Below, in pieces: positions 1 to 10,140 of a stretch of 22,042 nucleotides of DNA. Within the stretch, counting starts at the first letter, position 1. Every line of letters starts with the position of its first letter. The stretch is from contig JBOFCO010000119.1 in assembly GCA_051646105.1 (NCBI GenBank), positions 1 through 22,042 of the forward strand, read 5' to 3'. The notes beneath the pieces were generated by a model, which worked only from the letters and a program-made list of their open reading frames with translations, was not told the DNA's origin and did no database searches. Source of the stretch: JBOFCO01 sp051646105. Its GTDB lineage: Bacteria > Pseudomonadota > Alphaproteobacteria > Rhodobacterales > Rhodobacteraceae. The translations under genes and the position numbers were made by a program.

Positions 1-192
1 GGAGAAGTGTCAGTTCTGGCCAAAAGCCTGCCCACCGTGGGCGAAGTCCTGTCGCGCCATATCCGCGAAACCAACGCCGACCTGCTGGTCATGGGCGCCT
101 ACAGCCATTCGCGCCTTCGCGAGATGATCCTTGGCGGCGCCACACGCGACATGCTGGAAACCGCGCAGGTGCCGGTGCTGATGGCGCACTAG
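1..192 (+). CDS. universal stress protein (UspA family), C-terminal part
   Basis: The reading frame is open from the first base and stops at 190-192, so only the last 63 residues are seen and the start lies left of the window. The segment LLVMGAYSHSRLREMILGG followed by ATRDML matches the C-terminal nucleotide-binding loop of Usp domains (G-x2-G-x9-G-S/T). The second glycine is Ser here (GAYSHS), so ATP binding is uncertain. The ending VPVLMAH is also typical of the family. Usp proteins are small cytosolic stress or energy-state proteins. In Rhodobacter relatives a usp gene commonly sits beside fnrL, near the cbb3 oxidase genes, so the context suggests a link to oxygen limitation. That link is inference. 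Confidence 0.85.
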   Translation, partial: GEVSVLAKSLPTVGEVLSRHIRETNADLLVMGAYSHSRLREMILGGATRDMLETAQVPVLMAH

Positions 193-198
193 GCGCGT

Positions 199-951
199 TC
201 AATCCACAAACCCGCCGTCACTGTCGTCGCCCGCTTCTTCCAGCAGCCGATCAAAATCGGGCACAGTCACACTGCGGTTTCCGGTCAGCGTGATCACGCC
301 TTCCTTCTTCAGCGCGGATATCTGGCGGCTGACGGTTTCCAGCGTAAGGCCCAGGTAGTCGGCCATCGCTTCCCGCGTCAGCGGCAGTTCAAAGCTGATC
401 TTGCCCCGTGCCGTCGAAAGGTTCAGCGAAGCATCCCGGCGGGCGATGATCGCCAGCAGGCTGGCAATCTTTTCCCGGGCGGTCTTGCGGCCCAGAAGCA
501 GCATCCATTCCCGCGCAGCGTCCAGCTCGTCCAGCGTCATTTCCAGCAGCCGCTGCGCGATATGGGGCGTCCGGGCCATCATGTCTTCGAAGGGTTGCTT
601 GCGGAAGCAGCACATCACCAGATCAGTCGTCGCCACGACATCGAAGGGCGCATTTGCCCGCCCCGGCCTGCCCACAAAGTCCGATGGCAGCAGCAGGCCG
701 ACCATCTGCCTGCGGCCGTCCTCCATCGTCTGGGTCAGCGTGGCGATCCCTGTAACGACCGAGGCCACGAAATCCATACGGTCGCCCGACCAGATCACCG
801 TCTGACCGGCCTGATAACTGCGATAAAACTTGATTTCGTCCAGGCGACGCAATTCGTCATCATCGCAACGCGCGCAGACCGCCCGGTGCCGGATCTGGCA
901 GGCGGAGCATTGCGGGCGCGCAACGTCAAAAACCGGCACAGCCATGGCCAT
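199..951 (-). CDS. fnrL: FnrL, oxygen-sensing Crp/Fnr transcription regulator
   Basis: A 250-residue Crp/Fnr-family activator. The N-terminus carries the Cys cluster CSACQIRHRAVCARC (Cys15, 18, 26, 29), and Cys114/115 follow in VMCCFRK. This supplies the four ligands expected for an oxygen-labile [4Fe-4S] cluster. Residues about 40-115 form the cyclic-nucleotide-binding-like beta barrel. Residues about 130-150 form the dimer helix (LLEMTLDELDAAREWM). The C-terminal winged helix contains LGLTLETVSRQISALKKEG, with the E-x-x-S-R recognition pattern of FNR that reads TTGAT-N4-ATCAA. Such a site is present 19 bases upstream of this start codon. Known role: in its reduced state FnrL activates high-affinity oxidases and haem and photosynthesis genes at low oxygen. 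Two ATGs (951 and 945) are possible; GAAGG precedes the first by 4 bases and the second by 10. The gene is divergent from hemN, which is a typical target. Confidence 0.95.
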   Translation of the reverse strand: MAMAVPVFDVARPQCSACQIRHRAVCARCDDDELRRLDEIKFYRSYQAGQTVIWSGDRMDFVASVVTGIATLTQTMEDGRRQMVGLLLPSDFVGRPGRANAPFDVVATTDLVMCCFRKQPFEDMMARTPHIAQRLLEMTLDELDAAREWMLLLGRKTAREKIASLLAIIARRDASLNLSTARGKISFELPLTREAMADYLGLTLETVSRQISALKKEGVITLTGNRSVTVPDFDRLLEEAGDDSDGGFVD

Positions 952-969
952 CGTGCCTTCCTACCCGGA

Positions 970-983
970 TTGATTTGCATCAA
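970..983. promoter_or_regulatory. FNR box between fnrL and hemN
   Basis: The sequence TTGATTTGCATCAA is a perfect TTGAT-N4-ATCAA dyad, the consensus FNR/FnrL site. It is centred at 976.5, about 25 bases upstream of the fnrL start and 35.5 bases upstream of the first hemN ATG (1012). It is exactly 41.5 bases from the A of the second hemN ATG (1018). Inference: FnrL activates hemN as a class II promoter and, by overlapping the fnrL promoter or leader, autoregulates its own gene. Confidence 0.9.
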
Positions 984-1011
984 GGCTTTCGCCCCTTACC
1001 TGCCTGAAACT

Positions 1012-2373
1012 ATGGGAATGGAAACGGAATCGCAACTTGCCCGCTTCGGCCTGTTTGATGCGCGTGTGCCGCGCTATACCAGCTATCCCACAGCCCCGCA
1101 TTTCGCAGGCGGGGTGACACCGGACCGCTTCGGCGAATGGCTTGGCGGCATCCCGGCAGGGGCAGAAATCTCTTTATATCTGCATGTTCCGTTCTGCCGG
1201 CGGCTCTGCTGGTTCTGCGCCTGCCGCACGCAGGGCACGCAAAGCGACGATCCCGTGCGCGCCTATGTCGAAACGCTGCACCGGGAAATTGCGCTGCTGG
1301 CCCGGCATCTGCCGCCCGGCGTCACGTTGTCGCGCCTGCACTGGGGTGGCGGCACACCAACCCTGCTGCCACCGGACCTTATCGCCCGACTGGCACAGGC
1401 GATTCTGGCTGTTGTGCCACTGGCGGCAGCGGGCGAGTTTTCGGTCGAGATCGATCCGAACGAGATTGACGAGCCGCGTCTTGACGCGCTGGCCGCGGCG
1501 GGAATGAACCGCGCGTCGATCGGCGTGCAGGATTTCGATCCCGAGATTCAGAAAACCATCGGCCGCGAACAAAGCTATGATCAGACCCGTCTGGCGGCGG
1601 AAATGATCCGCGCGCGGGGTGTGCGCAGCCTGAATGCGGATATCCTGTTTGGTCTGCCGCACCAAAGCCGGGCGCGCATGGCGGAATCGGTGCAGAAGCT
1701 GCTTTCGCTTTCCCCCGACCGCATCGCACTTTACGGCTATGCCCACGTGCCCTGGATGTCGCGCCGCCAGCAGATGATCCCGTCCGATGCCCTGCCGACA
1801 CCGACGGAACGCCTGCGCCTGTTCGAAACCGCGCGTGAACTGTTGCTGTGGGACGGGTATGAGGAAATCGGTATCGATCATTTCGCCCGGCCCGAAGATG
1901 GTCTTGCTGTTGCTGCCCGCACTGGACAGCTCAGGCGAAATTTTCAGGGCTATACCGATGACACAGCTGCGGCATTGATCGGTATTGGCGCGTCATCGAT
2001 TTCGCGCTTCCCGCAGGGCTATGCACAGAACGCCGCCAGCACATCGGAATATACCGCCGCAATCCGGGCCGGCCGGTTTGCCACCGCGCGCGGGCATGTC
2101 TTTTCCGCCGAGGATCGTGCACGCGCAAGAATTATCGAAGCGCTGATGTGCGATTTCACCTGCGATGCCGATGACATCGCGCGTATGCACGGCATTCCGC
2201 CTGCTTCGGTGCGGTCATGGTTCAGAAAGGCCAACACCGCCTTTGGTGAAATGCTTTCGTGGAACGGCGCTGTCCTGACGATCCCCCCCCGCGCGCGACC
2301 GCTGACCCGGATGATAGCCCGCACGTTCGATGCCTATGATCTGGACAAGGCCGGCCATAGCGGTGCGATCTGA
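1012..2373 (+). CDS. hemN: oxygen-independent coproporphyrinogen III dehydrogenase
   Basis: A radical-SAM enzyme that decarboxylates coproporphyrinogen III to protoporphyrinogen IX without oxygen, in haem and bacteriochlorophyll synthesis. Length is 453 residues from ATG 1012, normal for HemN. RYTSYPTAPHF at residues 21-31 is the family's N-terminal signature. HVPFCRRLCWFCAC gives the cluster ligands Cys62, 66 and 69 (C-x3-C-x2-C), with the extra Cys71 characteristic of true HemN. GGGTPT lies at 112-117. The C-terminal HemN domain ends in TFDAYD. The frame is open back to 562, but that part is antisense to fnrL and is not coding. The alternative ATG at 1018 fits a leaderless transcript, and no good ribosome binding site precedes either ATG. 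A run of eight C (2283-2290) lies near the 3' end. Expression is probably induced by FnrL at low oxygen through the box at 970-983. Confidence 0.95.
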   Translation: MGMETESQLARFGLFDARVPRYTSYPTAPHFAGGVTPDRFGEWLGGIPAGAEISLYLHVPFCRRLCWFCACRTQGTQSDDPVRAYVETLHREIALLARHLPPGVTLSRLHWGGGTPTLLPPDLIARLAQAILAVVPLAAAGEFSVEIDPNEIDEPRLDALAAAGMNRASIGVQDFDPEIQKTIGREQSYDQTRLAAEMIRARGVRSLNADILFGLPHQSRARMAESVQKLLSLSPDRIALYGYAHVPWMSRRQQMIPSDALPTPTERLRLFETARELLLWDGYEEIGIDHFARPEDGLAVAARTGQLRRNFQGYTDDTAAALIGIGASSISRFPQGYAQNAASTSEYTAAIRAGRFATARGHVFSAEDRARARIIEALMCDFTCDADDIARMHGIPPASVRSWFRKANTAFGEMLSWNGAVLTIPPRARPLTRMIARTFDAYDLDKAGHSGAI

Positions 2374-2380
2374 TCCGCCC

Positions 2381-3610
2381 CTAGGCCTTCGGCGTGAAGC
2401 TTTCGACAAAATCCACCATGCTCGGCAGACAGACGCTGTGCAGGTCGTAGCCGTCGACAATTGTCTGACGCGCGGCGATGCGCAACGCGGCGTATTTCTG
2501 CGGATCGGCCAGCGCATCCGTCAGCACCGCCGACCAGCCCGCCACATCAAAGAAATCGACCAGCAGGCCGTTTTCGCCATGGCGCAGCACCTCTGTCACC
2601 GGCGGGGTCGATGATCCGATGACAAGACAACCCGCGGCCATCGCCTCCAGCATCGACCAGGACAAGACGAAAGGCACCGTCAGATAGGCGTGAACGCGGC
2701 TGACCTGCAACAGCGACAGGAAGGCGGGATAGGGCACCCGGCCAAGGAAATGCACGCGGGACAAATCCAGCCGGCCTTTTACTTCATCCAGAAAGATATC
2801 CTTCCAGGTCTTTCCCGGTGCGGGGGCATTCCCATAGCTGATGCCGTCGCCACCCACGATCACCACCTGCGCATTGGGTCGTGCCGCCAGAACATCGGGC
2901 AGGGCACGCATGAAGGTGTGATAACCGCGATAGGGTTCAAGATTGCGGTTGACGAAGGTCAGAACCTCATCCCCCGCGCGCAGGATGCGGCCATCGGGCA
3001 GGGTGACACTGGCCTGCGTATCCGGCGCGACCTTGGCGGTATCGACACCATCATGAATTACGCTGATCGACTGCCGCAAAAGCGGGGGATGCGTCGAGGC
3101 CTGCCATTGCGTCGGTGACAGCGCAGCGTCGGCGTGAATCACGGATTGCGCCAGATGCGCGGCCCGGGCCTGCGCGATCATCACCTGATCGAAACCGGCC
3201 TTGCCCATTTCCGGGTCAAAGCCCACATCCAGCCCGGTGCCGCGATAATAGAATTCGGCATAGACGATCAGCTTTGCCTTCGGCCAGACCTCTTTCAGGA
3301 ACAGTGTTTCACCCCAGCCGGAATGACCGAAGATCACATCGGGCACATAGCCCTCCTTGTCGCGCAGTTGCAGGCAGACACGGGCCACGGTCACACCACG
3401 ATCGCCCATGGTCGTGAAATTGCGGCCCAGACGCGTTGCCGCGGGATCGACCTTTTCCTGTTTGTGGCGATAGCGCACCGTGCGGATCAGATCGGGGCGT
3501 TCGTTCGAGGCGTCGGTCAGGGCCAGAACCTCGTGCCCGCGTTTCGCAAGCGCGGGGGCCAGATGCAAAAACTGGCCAGGGAAATTCTGATGGACAAAAA
3601 GAATGCGCAT
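2381..3610 (-). CDS. glycosyltransferase family 4 (GT-B fold)
   Basis: A 409-residue retaining glycosyltransferase-like protein. The N-terminus MRILFVHQNFPGQFLHLAP matches the NFPGQ-type N-terminal domain of a family 4 subgroup (Glyco_trans_4_3-like). The C-terminal half holds the donor-binding Rossmann domain, with NRNLEPYRGYHTFMRALP, VHFLGRVPYPAFLSLL and SWSMLEAMAAGCLVIGSS followed by TEVLRHGENGLLV. Those segments supply the usual spaced acidic residues of the nucleotide-sugar site. No signal peptide or membrane segment is visible, so it is probably cytosolic or peripheral. AAGGG precedes the ATG with good spacing. It starts 9 bases after the yejF stop on the same strand and is probably the last gene of the yej operon. 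The acceptor and the sugar cannot be deduced; a surface polysaccharide or glycolipid is possible. Confidence 0.85.
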   Translation of the reverse strand: MRILFVHQNFPGQFLHLAPALAKRGHEVLALTDASNERPDLIRTVRYRHKQEKVDPAATRLGRNFTTMGDRGVTVARVCLQLRDKEGYVPDVIFGHSGWGETLFLKEVWPKAKLIVYAEFYYRGTGLDVGFDPEMGKAGFDQVMIAQARAAHLAQSVIHADAALSPTQWQASTHPPLLRQSISVIHDGVDTAKVAPDTQASVTLPDGRILRAGDEVLTFVNRNLEPYRGYHTFMRALPDVLAARPNAQVVIVGGDGISYGNAPAPGKTWKDIFLDEVKGRLDLSRVHFLGRVPYPAFLSLLQVSRVHAYLTVPFVLSWSMLEAMAAGCLVIGSSTPPVTEVLRHGENGLLVDFFDVAGWSAVLTDALADPQKYAALRIAARQTIVDGYDLHSVCLPSMVDFVESFTPKA

Positions 3611-3619
3611 GGCACCCTT

Positions 3620-5238
<1,619 letters not shown>

Positions 5239-5242
<4 letters not shown>

Positions 5243-6345
5243 CGAAACGTCTTTCGCGGGTCAAAGGCATCGCGCAGGCCTTCAAAGATGAAAACCAGCA
5301 GCGACAGCATCAGAACATAGGTGACAAAGGCCGACCATGCGAGCCAGGGGGCTTGCAGGTTCTGCTTCGCCTGCAAGGACAGTTCCCCCAGCGACGGCAG
5401 GTTGGATGGCAGGCCGAAGCCCAGAAAATCCAGCCCCGCCAATGTACCGATGGTCCCCGTCACGATGAAAGGCAGCAGGGTCAGCGTCGCGACCATGGCA
5501 TTGGGCAGGATGTGGCGGAACATGATCTTCCAGTCCGACACACCCAATGCCATGGCCGCGCGCACATATTCGAAATTCCGCGCCCGCAGGAATTCGGCCC
5601 GCACCACGCCCACCAGCGCGGGCCAGCCGAACAGGATCGTCACGCCAACCAGCAGCCAGAAACTTCGGCCCAGAATGGCAAACAGGATGATGATCACGTA
5701 AAGCTGCGGCGTCGATCCCCAGATTTCCAGCACCCGCTGAAAGATCAGATCAAGCCAGCCGCCGAAATACCCCTGCAACGCCCCGGCGACGATCCCGATG
5801 ACCGAGGCGACAACAGTCACGATGATGGTGAACAGGATCGACAGTCGGAACCCGTAGATGATCCGCGCGGCAACATCGCGGGCGGTATCATCAGTGCCAA
5901 GGATATGCACCTTGCCGGGTGGTGCCGGGGCCACCCCGCCCTGATCGGAAATCGTGTTGTAGGAATAGCGGATCGGTGGCCACAGGATGCTGCCTTGCTC
6001 GATCTTCTCCCCCGCAACCTCGCCATCGGCGGCATCCTCGATCACGCCTTCGGGGTCGTCCCAACAGGCTTCCAGTCCGCCGGTGGCTATCAGGCACTGC
6101 ACCTCTATATCCCGGTAGATTGCCTCGGTCTTGAAATCGCCGCCAAAGGCCGTTTCGGGGTAAAAGCGATAGATCGGGAAATAGCTTTCGCCCCGGTAGC
6201 GCACCAGGATCGGCTTGTCGTTCGCGATGAACTCGGCAAACAAGGATGCGACGAACAGCAAGCTGAACAGGATCAGCGACCAGAAGGCGCGTTTGTTGGC
6301 GCGGAAATTGCGCCATCGGCGCTGGTTCAGCGGGGACAGCGCCAT
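5239..6345 (-). CDS. yejE: YejE-type permease of a peptide ABC importer
   Basis: A 368-residue inner-membrane permease. NQRRWRNFRANKRAFWSL is the basic cytosolic N-terminus, followed by a first membrane helix. A long periplasmic segment follows (about residues 40-150, including RYRGESYFPIYRFYPETAFGG, written here in part). The C-terminal binding-protein-dependent transport domain carries the EAA coupling loop (YVRAAMALGVSDWKIMFRH followed by ILPNAM) that contacts the ATPase. The large insert after helix 1 and the FLGFGLPSNLPSLGEL segment are characteristic of YejE rather than of DppC/OppC. It pairs with YejB. Start and stop are tightly packed against the neighbours: a one-base TGATG overlap with yejB and a four-base overlap with yejF. 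This supports one polycistronic message. Confidence 0.93.
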
Positions 6346-7427
6346 CAGCCCGCCCGCCGTTCGAAATCGATGCGCGGATCGACCCAGACATACATCAGGT
6401 CGGATATGATGCCGATCACAAGGCCCACCAGGGTAAAGACAAACAGCGTGCCGAACACCACGGGATAGTCGCGCTGCAATGCCGCCTCGAAACCCAGTCG
6501 ACCCAGACCATCCAGAGAGAAGATGGTTTCAATGATGAGCGACGATCCGAACAGGACCGAGATGAACAGCCCCGGAAAACCCGCGATCACGATCAACATG
6601 GCGTTGCGGAAGACATGGCCGTACATCACCCGCCGTTCGCTCAACCCCTTGGCGCGTGCTGTCACCACGTATTGCTTGCCGATTTCATCCAGAAAGCTGT
6701 TCTTGGTCAGCAGCGTCAGCGTGGCAAAGCTGGCGATGGTCGATGCCACCACCGGCAGCGTGATGTGCCACAGATAGTCGACGGCCTTCCCCCACAGGGA
6801 AAGGCTTTCCCAGTTGTCCGATGTCAGCCCGCGCAGCGGGAAAATCTGCCAGTACGATCCGCCCGCAAACAGCACCATCAGCATCACCGCGAACAGGAAG
6901 CCGGGTATCGCATAGGCGGCGATGATGATGCCGCTGGTCCATGTATCGAAGCTGCTGCCGTTCTTCACCGCCTTGCGGATGCCGAGCGGGATGGAAATCA
7001 CATAGGCGATCAGCGTGGACCACAGGCCGAGCGTGATCGACACCGGCAGCTTTTCCTTGACCAGATCAACGACAGAGACGGACCGGAAATAGCTTTTCCC
7101 GAAATCAAAGCGCAGGTAATCGCCCATCATCTTCAGGAAGCGCTGCAAGGGCGGCTTGTCGAAACCGAACTGAACCTCAAGCTGCTTGATGAAGGCGGGC
7201 GGCAGGCCGCGCGATCCGGCGTAAAGCTCTTCCTGTTGACTGGCCTCGACACCAGCATCGGCATTGCCAGCGATGTTCTTGAAAACGTCGCCTTCGCCCT
7301 CCAGACGGGCGATGATCTGCTCGATAGGGCCGCCCGGCACGAACTGGGTCAGCACGAAATTGATCAGCATGACCCCGAACAATGTCGGAATGGCCAGCAG
7401 CAGCCGCCGAAGGATATAGGCGCCCAT
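6345..7427 (-). CDS. yejB: YejB-type permease of a peptide ABC importer
   Basis: A 360-residue inner-membrane permease. It begins MGAYILRRLLLAIPTLFGV, the classic N-terminal helix of the DppB/YejB family. A periplasmic loop follows, with the YejB-like stretch from FVPGGPIEQIIARLEGEG to GLPPAFIKQLEVQFGFDKP. The membrane domain contains the coupling loop YVVTARAKGLSERRVMYGH. Near the end, YPVVFGTLFVFTLVGLVIG and SDLMYVWVDPRID match the conserved terminus. In the family it forms a heterodimeric channel with YejE for oligopeptides, and in E. coli also for microcin C. It lies 10 bases downstream of yejA and shares a TGATG stop/start with yejE. Confidence 0.93.
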   Translation of the reverse strand: MGAYILRRLLLAIPTLFGVMLINFVLTQFVPGGPIEQIIARLEGEGDVFKNIAGNADAGVEASQQEELYAGSRGLPPAFIKQLEVQFGFDKPPLQRFLKMMGDYLRFDFGKSYFRSVSVVDLVKEKLPVSITLGLWSTLIAYVISIPLGIRKAVKNGSSFDTWTSGIIIAAYAIPGFLFAVMLMVLFAGGSYWQIFPLRGLTSDNWESLSLWGKAVDYLWHITLPVVASTIASFATLTLLTKNSFLDEIGKQYVVTARAKGLSERRVMYGHVFRNAMLIVIAGFPGLFISVLFGSSLIIETIFSLDGLGRLGFEAALQRDYPVVFGTLFVFTLVGLVIGIISDLMYVWVDPRIDFERRAG

Positions 7428-7437
7428 CTTTGCCCTG

Positions 7438-9339
7438 CTACTTTACCGCGCCCGCCGCTTTCAGCGCATCGGCCTTCTCGGTGTTGTACCACCAGTAGTC
7501 AAGTTCCCCCGTGCCATATGGCGGCAGCGGTTCGACATGATCGTACATGTCGTAATAGGCAAGCCAGCTTTCGGGCACATACCAGGCGGGCACCATGAAA
7601 TATTCATGCCGCATGATCCTGTCGATGGCACGCACGCCTGTGGCCATCTCGTCATGCGACTTGGCGTCGATCACTTTCAGAATCAGGGCATCCACCGCCG
7701 GATTGCCGAAACCGGCCGGGTTGAACACATCGTTGCGGTCTTCCGACCCGAACCTCTGGGCAAGGCCGATGCCTTCCTCCAGCCCCATGCTGTGACCGTC
7801 ATAGATCATGTCATAGTCGAATTCCTGCGTCCGTTTCTGGTACTGCGCAGGGTCGACGCGATTATAGGTGATGTCTACGCCCAGCCGTTCCAGATTGGCG
7901 ATGAACGGAGCAACCACACGGTCGAACGACTGGCGGGTTTCCAGGAATTCGACCTTCAGCGTTTCGCCCCTGGCGTTGCGCAGCTTGCCGTCATCACCGG
8001 AGGTATAGCCCGCCTCTTCCATCAGCGCCAAAGCCTTGCGCAGGTTGCCCCGGTCAAGCTGCTGTTCGCCGGATGTGTGGGGCATCAGCGCCGGTTCGGT
8101 CAGCACTTCCGGCGCGATCTTGTCGGAAACGGATTTCAGCAGGTCCAGCTCCGCCCCTTCGGCTACACCGGTGGCGGCCATATCCGTATTCTGCCAGAAA
8201 CTTTCGCGCTGACCCATCAGGCTGTATTGCACCGTCGTGTTGGTGAAGGTGAAATTGTACATCAGCCCAATCGCCAGCCGCACACGGCGATCCTGGAATT
8301 TTTCCTTGCGCAGGTTGAACACAAAACCCGAAGCGGCAGGCACGTTGCCATTGGCCGGTTCTTCACGCTTTGCCCAGCCGTTCTGGATTGCCGGAAAATC
8401 ATAGGCCGTAGCCCAGTTGATCGAACTGTTTTCGCGACGGAAGGTATATTCCCCGGCGGTGAACCCGATCATGGCCGCACTGGAATCTGCAAAATATTCC
8501 ACGCGGATCGTGTCGAAGTTCGCCCGACCCTTCATCATCGGAATATCCTTGCCCCAGTAATCCGGGTTGCGGCGATAGGTGATGCGCTTGCCCACATCAA
8601 AACTGTCCAGCATGTAGGGGCCTGTACCGGGCGAAGTTTCCAGCCGCGACTGATCCAGCCGCGCGCCGGTCTTTTCATACCAGGCCTTCGACCATGCCGG
8701 TGTTCCCCCGGCCTGAGAAATCAGGTCACGCTTGGGCACATCCGTCGCAAAGGTGAATTTCACGCGGTAGTCATCCAGGGCCTCGACCTTGGGGATGACC
8801 TTTCCGACATAGCTGGCATAGGACGGCGTGCCCTGTTCCAGCAGAACGTTGTGGGAAAACACGATGTCATGCGCGGTAAACGGCGTGCCGTCCGAAAATT
8901 TCACATCCTTGCGCAGGTTGAAGATCACCCAAGCCTGATCTTCGGGATATTCTATCGTTTCGCACAGCAGACAATAGCTGGGCAGCGGATCGTCATCCGG
9001 GCTGGTCAGGATACGTTCGTACATGATCGAAGACAGCGCGCCCGGCGTGCCATCCAGCGTGGAATAGGGGTTGAGACTGTCAAACGTCCCTTCGGCGGCT
9101 TGCGAAATTTCCCCACCTTTGGGCGCGTCGGGGTTCACGTAATCCAGATGCGGAAAATCTGGGGGATATTTCGGCGGATCGCCAAAAGTAGTGAAGGCAT
9201 GTGTGGTGATGATCTTTTCCTGCGCGTCACCTGCTGTGCCAGTCAGCAACCACAGCGCCGACGCGCCTGAAAGCAGAACACCCGGCCAGAACATGCGGCC
9301 ATCGATCCCCCGCGCCAAGACGCGCACCTTGCCGACCAT
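7438..9339 (-). CDS. yejA: YejA-type periplasmic peptide-binding protein
   Basis: An extracellular solute-binding protein of the oligopeptide class (SBP_bac_5), 633 residues from ATG 9339. That start is chosen because GGAGGG stands 4 bases upstream, a near-ideal ribosome site. The longer open frame to 9381 has no such site. The N-terminus has basic residues, the hydrophobic stretch FWPGVLLSGASALWLLTG and a likely signal-peptidase site after AGDA (about residue 39). The mature protein begins QEKIITTHAFTTFGDPPKYP. Family segments include YVNPDAPKGGE, EGTFDSLNPYS and DPLPSYCLLCETIEYPED. Probable function: delivering peptides to YejBEF. It is the first gene of the operon, with a candidate promoter at 9381-9409. 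Confidence 0.92.
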   Translation of the reverse strand: MVGKVRVLARGIDGRMFWPGVLLSGASALWLLTGTAGDAQEKIITTHAFTTFGDPPKYPPDFPHLDYVNPDAPKGGEISQAAEGTFDSLNPYSTLDGTPGALSSIMYERILTSPDDDPLPSYCLLCETIEYPEDQAWVIFNLRKDVKFSDGTPFTAHDIVFSHNVLLEQGTPSYASYVGKVIPKVEALDDYRVKFTFATDVPKRDLISQAGGTPAWSKAWYEKTGARLDQSRLETSPGTGPYMLDSFDVGKRITYRRNPDYWGKDIPMMKGRANFDTIRVEYFADSSAAMIGFTAGEYTFRRENSSINWATAYDFPAIQNGWAKREEPANGNVPAASGFVFNLRKEKFQDRRVRLAIGLMYNFTFTNTTVQYSLMGQRESFWQNTDMAATGVAEGAELDLLKSVSDKIAPEVLTEPALMPHTSGEQQLDRGNLRKALALMEEAGYTSGDDGKLRNARGETLKVEFLETRQSFDRVVAPFIANLERLGVDITYNRVDPAQYQKRTQEFDYDMIYDGHSMGLEEGIGLAQRFGSEDRNDVFNPAGFGNPAVDALILKVIDAKSHDEMATGVRAIDRIMRHEYFMVPAWYVPESWLAYYDMYDHVEPLPPYGTGELDYWWYNTEKADALKAAGAVK

Positions 9340-9380
9340 CAAACCCTCCGCCATCTGCAATCCCCGCCCGTGACAATCCA

Positions 9381-9409
9381 AGTTAAAGAATGGAATGTCG
9401 AGCGATCAA
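9381..9409 (-). promoter_or_regulatory. candidate promoter of the yej operon
   Basis: Read on the minus strand, TTGATC (9404-9409) and TTAACT (9381-9386) are separated by exactly 17 bases, resembling a housekeeping -35/-10 pair. The pair lies about 40 bases upstream of the preferred yejA start. The match to consensus is only partial. Confidence 0.4.
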
Positions 9410-9444
9410 GTTGCGATTGCGTGATCCTGTGCCGGAAAAGCAAA

Positions 9445-9469
9445 AGGGCCACCCGAAAAGGGCGGCCCT
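9445..9469 (-). terminator. intrinsic terminator after cycY
   Basis: The inverted repeat AGGGCCACCC / GGGCGGCCCT has 10-bp arms with one mismatched position and a 5-base loop. Read on the minus strand it is followed by TTTTGC. It lies 20 bases beyond the cycY stop and fits a rho-independent terminator that separates cycY from the yej operon. Confidence 0.75.
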
Positions 9470-9488
9470 GCGTTCGAAACTTTGCCTG

Positions 9489-10004
9489 TCAGTTCAGGGA
9501 TGAAAGATAGGCAACCAGATTGGCGCGATCTTGCACCTTGGGCAGCCCGGCAAAGCTCATCTTCGTGCCGGCGGCATAGCCTTTGGGGTTTGCAAGGAAT
9601 GCGTCCAGCGCATCCGGTTCCCAGTTGCCGGGAAGTTCGGTCAGCACGGCCGAATAGCCAAAGCCGCCGACAGAACCGATATCGCGCCCGACCACACCAT
9701 TCAGATGCGGGCCGGTGCCGTCAGTTCCATCCAGCTTGTGACACGCCTTGCACTTGCCGAACACCTTTTCGCCCGCAGCCGCATCGGCTGCGGCCAGAAG
9801 CTCTGCAAAGGGCGGGCCTTCTTCGGCAGCGGCTTCGCCACCTGCGCTGTCCACGGCAATCGTATAGGCCTGCTCGCCTTCCCCGCCATGTCCGCCGCCG
9901 CCCGTCGCATAAAGCGCGTCAGCACCCCAGTTGATCAGGAGAAAGATCAGCAACGCCCCGAAAAGCGCACCGAGGGTCTTGGTCATCGTCATCGTGTCGA
10001 ACAT
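9489..10004 (-). CDS. cycY: membrane-anchored cytochrome c (cytochrome cy)
   Basis: A 171-residue class I c-type cytochrome with an uncleaved membrane anchor. Residues about 8-30 (KTLGALFGALLIFLLINWGA) form one transmembrane helix. A Gly/His and acidic, alanine-rich flexible linker follows to about residue 75. The haem domain has CKACH at 85-89 and the axial Met149 in GTKMSFAGLP. This architecture and the start MFDTMTMTK match Rhodobacter cytochrome cy, which carries electrons from the bc1 complex to cbb3/aa3 oxidase or the photosynthetic reaction centre on the periplasmic face. ATG 10004 is preferred over 10016 because GGATCGGGAC precedes it and it matches the family's N-terminus. It is divergent from pheA, with a candidate promoter at 10037-10065 and a terminator at 9445-9469. 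Confidence 0.92.
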   Translation of the reverse strand: MFDTMTMTKTLGALFGALLIFLLINWGADALYATGGGGHGGEGEQAYTIAVDSAGGEAAAEEGPPFAELLAAADAAAGEKVFGKCKACHKLDGTDGTGPHLNGVVGRDIGSVGGFGYSAVLTELPGNWEPDALDAFLANPKGYAAGTKMSFAGLPKVQDRANLVAYLSSLN

Positions 10005-10036
10005 GTCCCGATCCATCTGGCGGTTGGCTGGGGCGT

Positions 10037-10065
10037 ATCTATCCGCTTCCCCAGCAGAGATTCAA
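10037..10065 (-). promoter_or_regulatory. candidate cycY promoter
   Basis: On the minus strand TTGAAT (10060-10065) is followed after 17 bases by ATAGAT (10037-10042). This would give a short leader before the cycY ATG at 10004. It is a partial consensus match only. Confidence 0.35.
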
Positions 10066-10140
10066 GGTATAACTACCGCGACCAAACGACATGGGCAGGC
10101 CATCATGCGCGCAGCCCGTTTTCTTGCCCGGAAGGTCGCC

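Noticed and set aside
562..1011. Open frame that would extend hemN by 150 residues upstream
   Set aside because: It is antisense to fnrL, has no family similarity, and the HemN signature starts only after 1012. It is a GC-driven shadow frame.
7537..9270. 577-residue plus-strand open frame opposite yejA
   Set aside because: Its composition (His, Gln and Arg rich, no domain) is typical of the antisense frame of a high-GC gene. yejA itself is clear.
9340..9381. Longer yejA start at 9381
   Set aside because: The extra 14 residues are polar and spoil the signal peptide. ATG 9339 has GGAGGG directly upstream.
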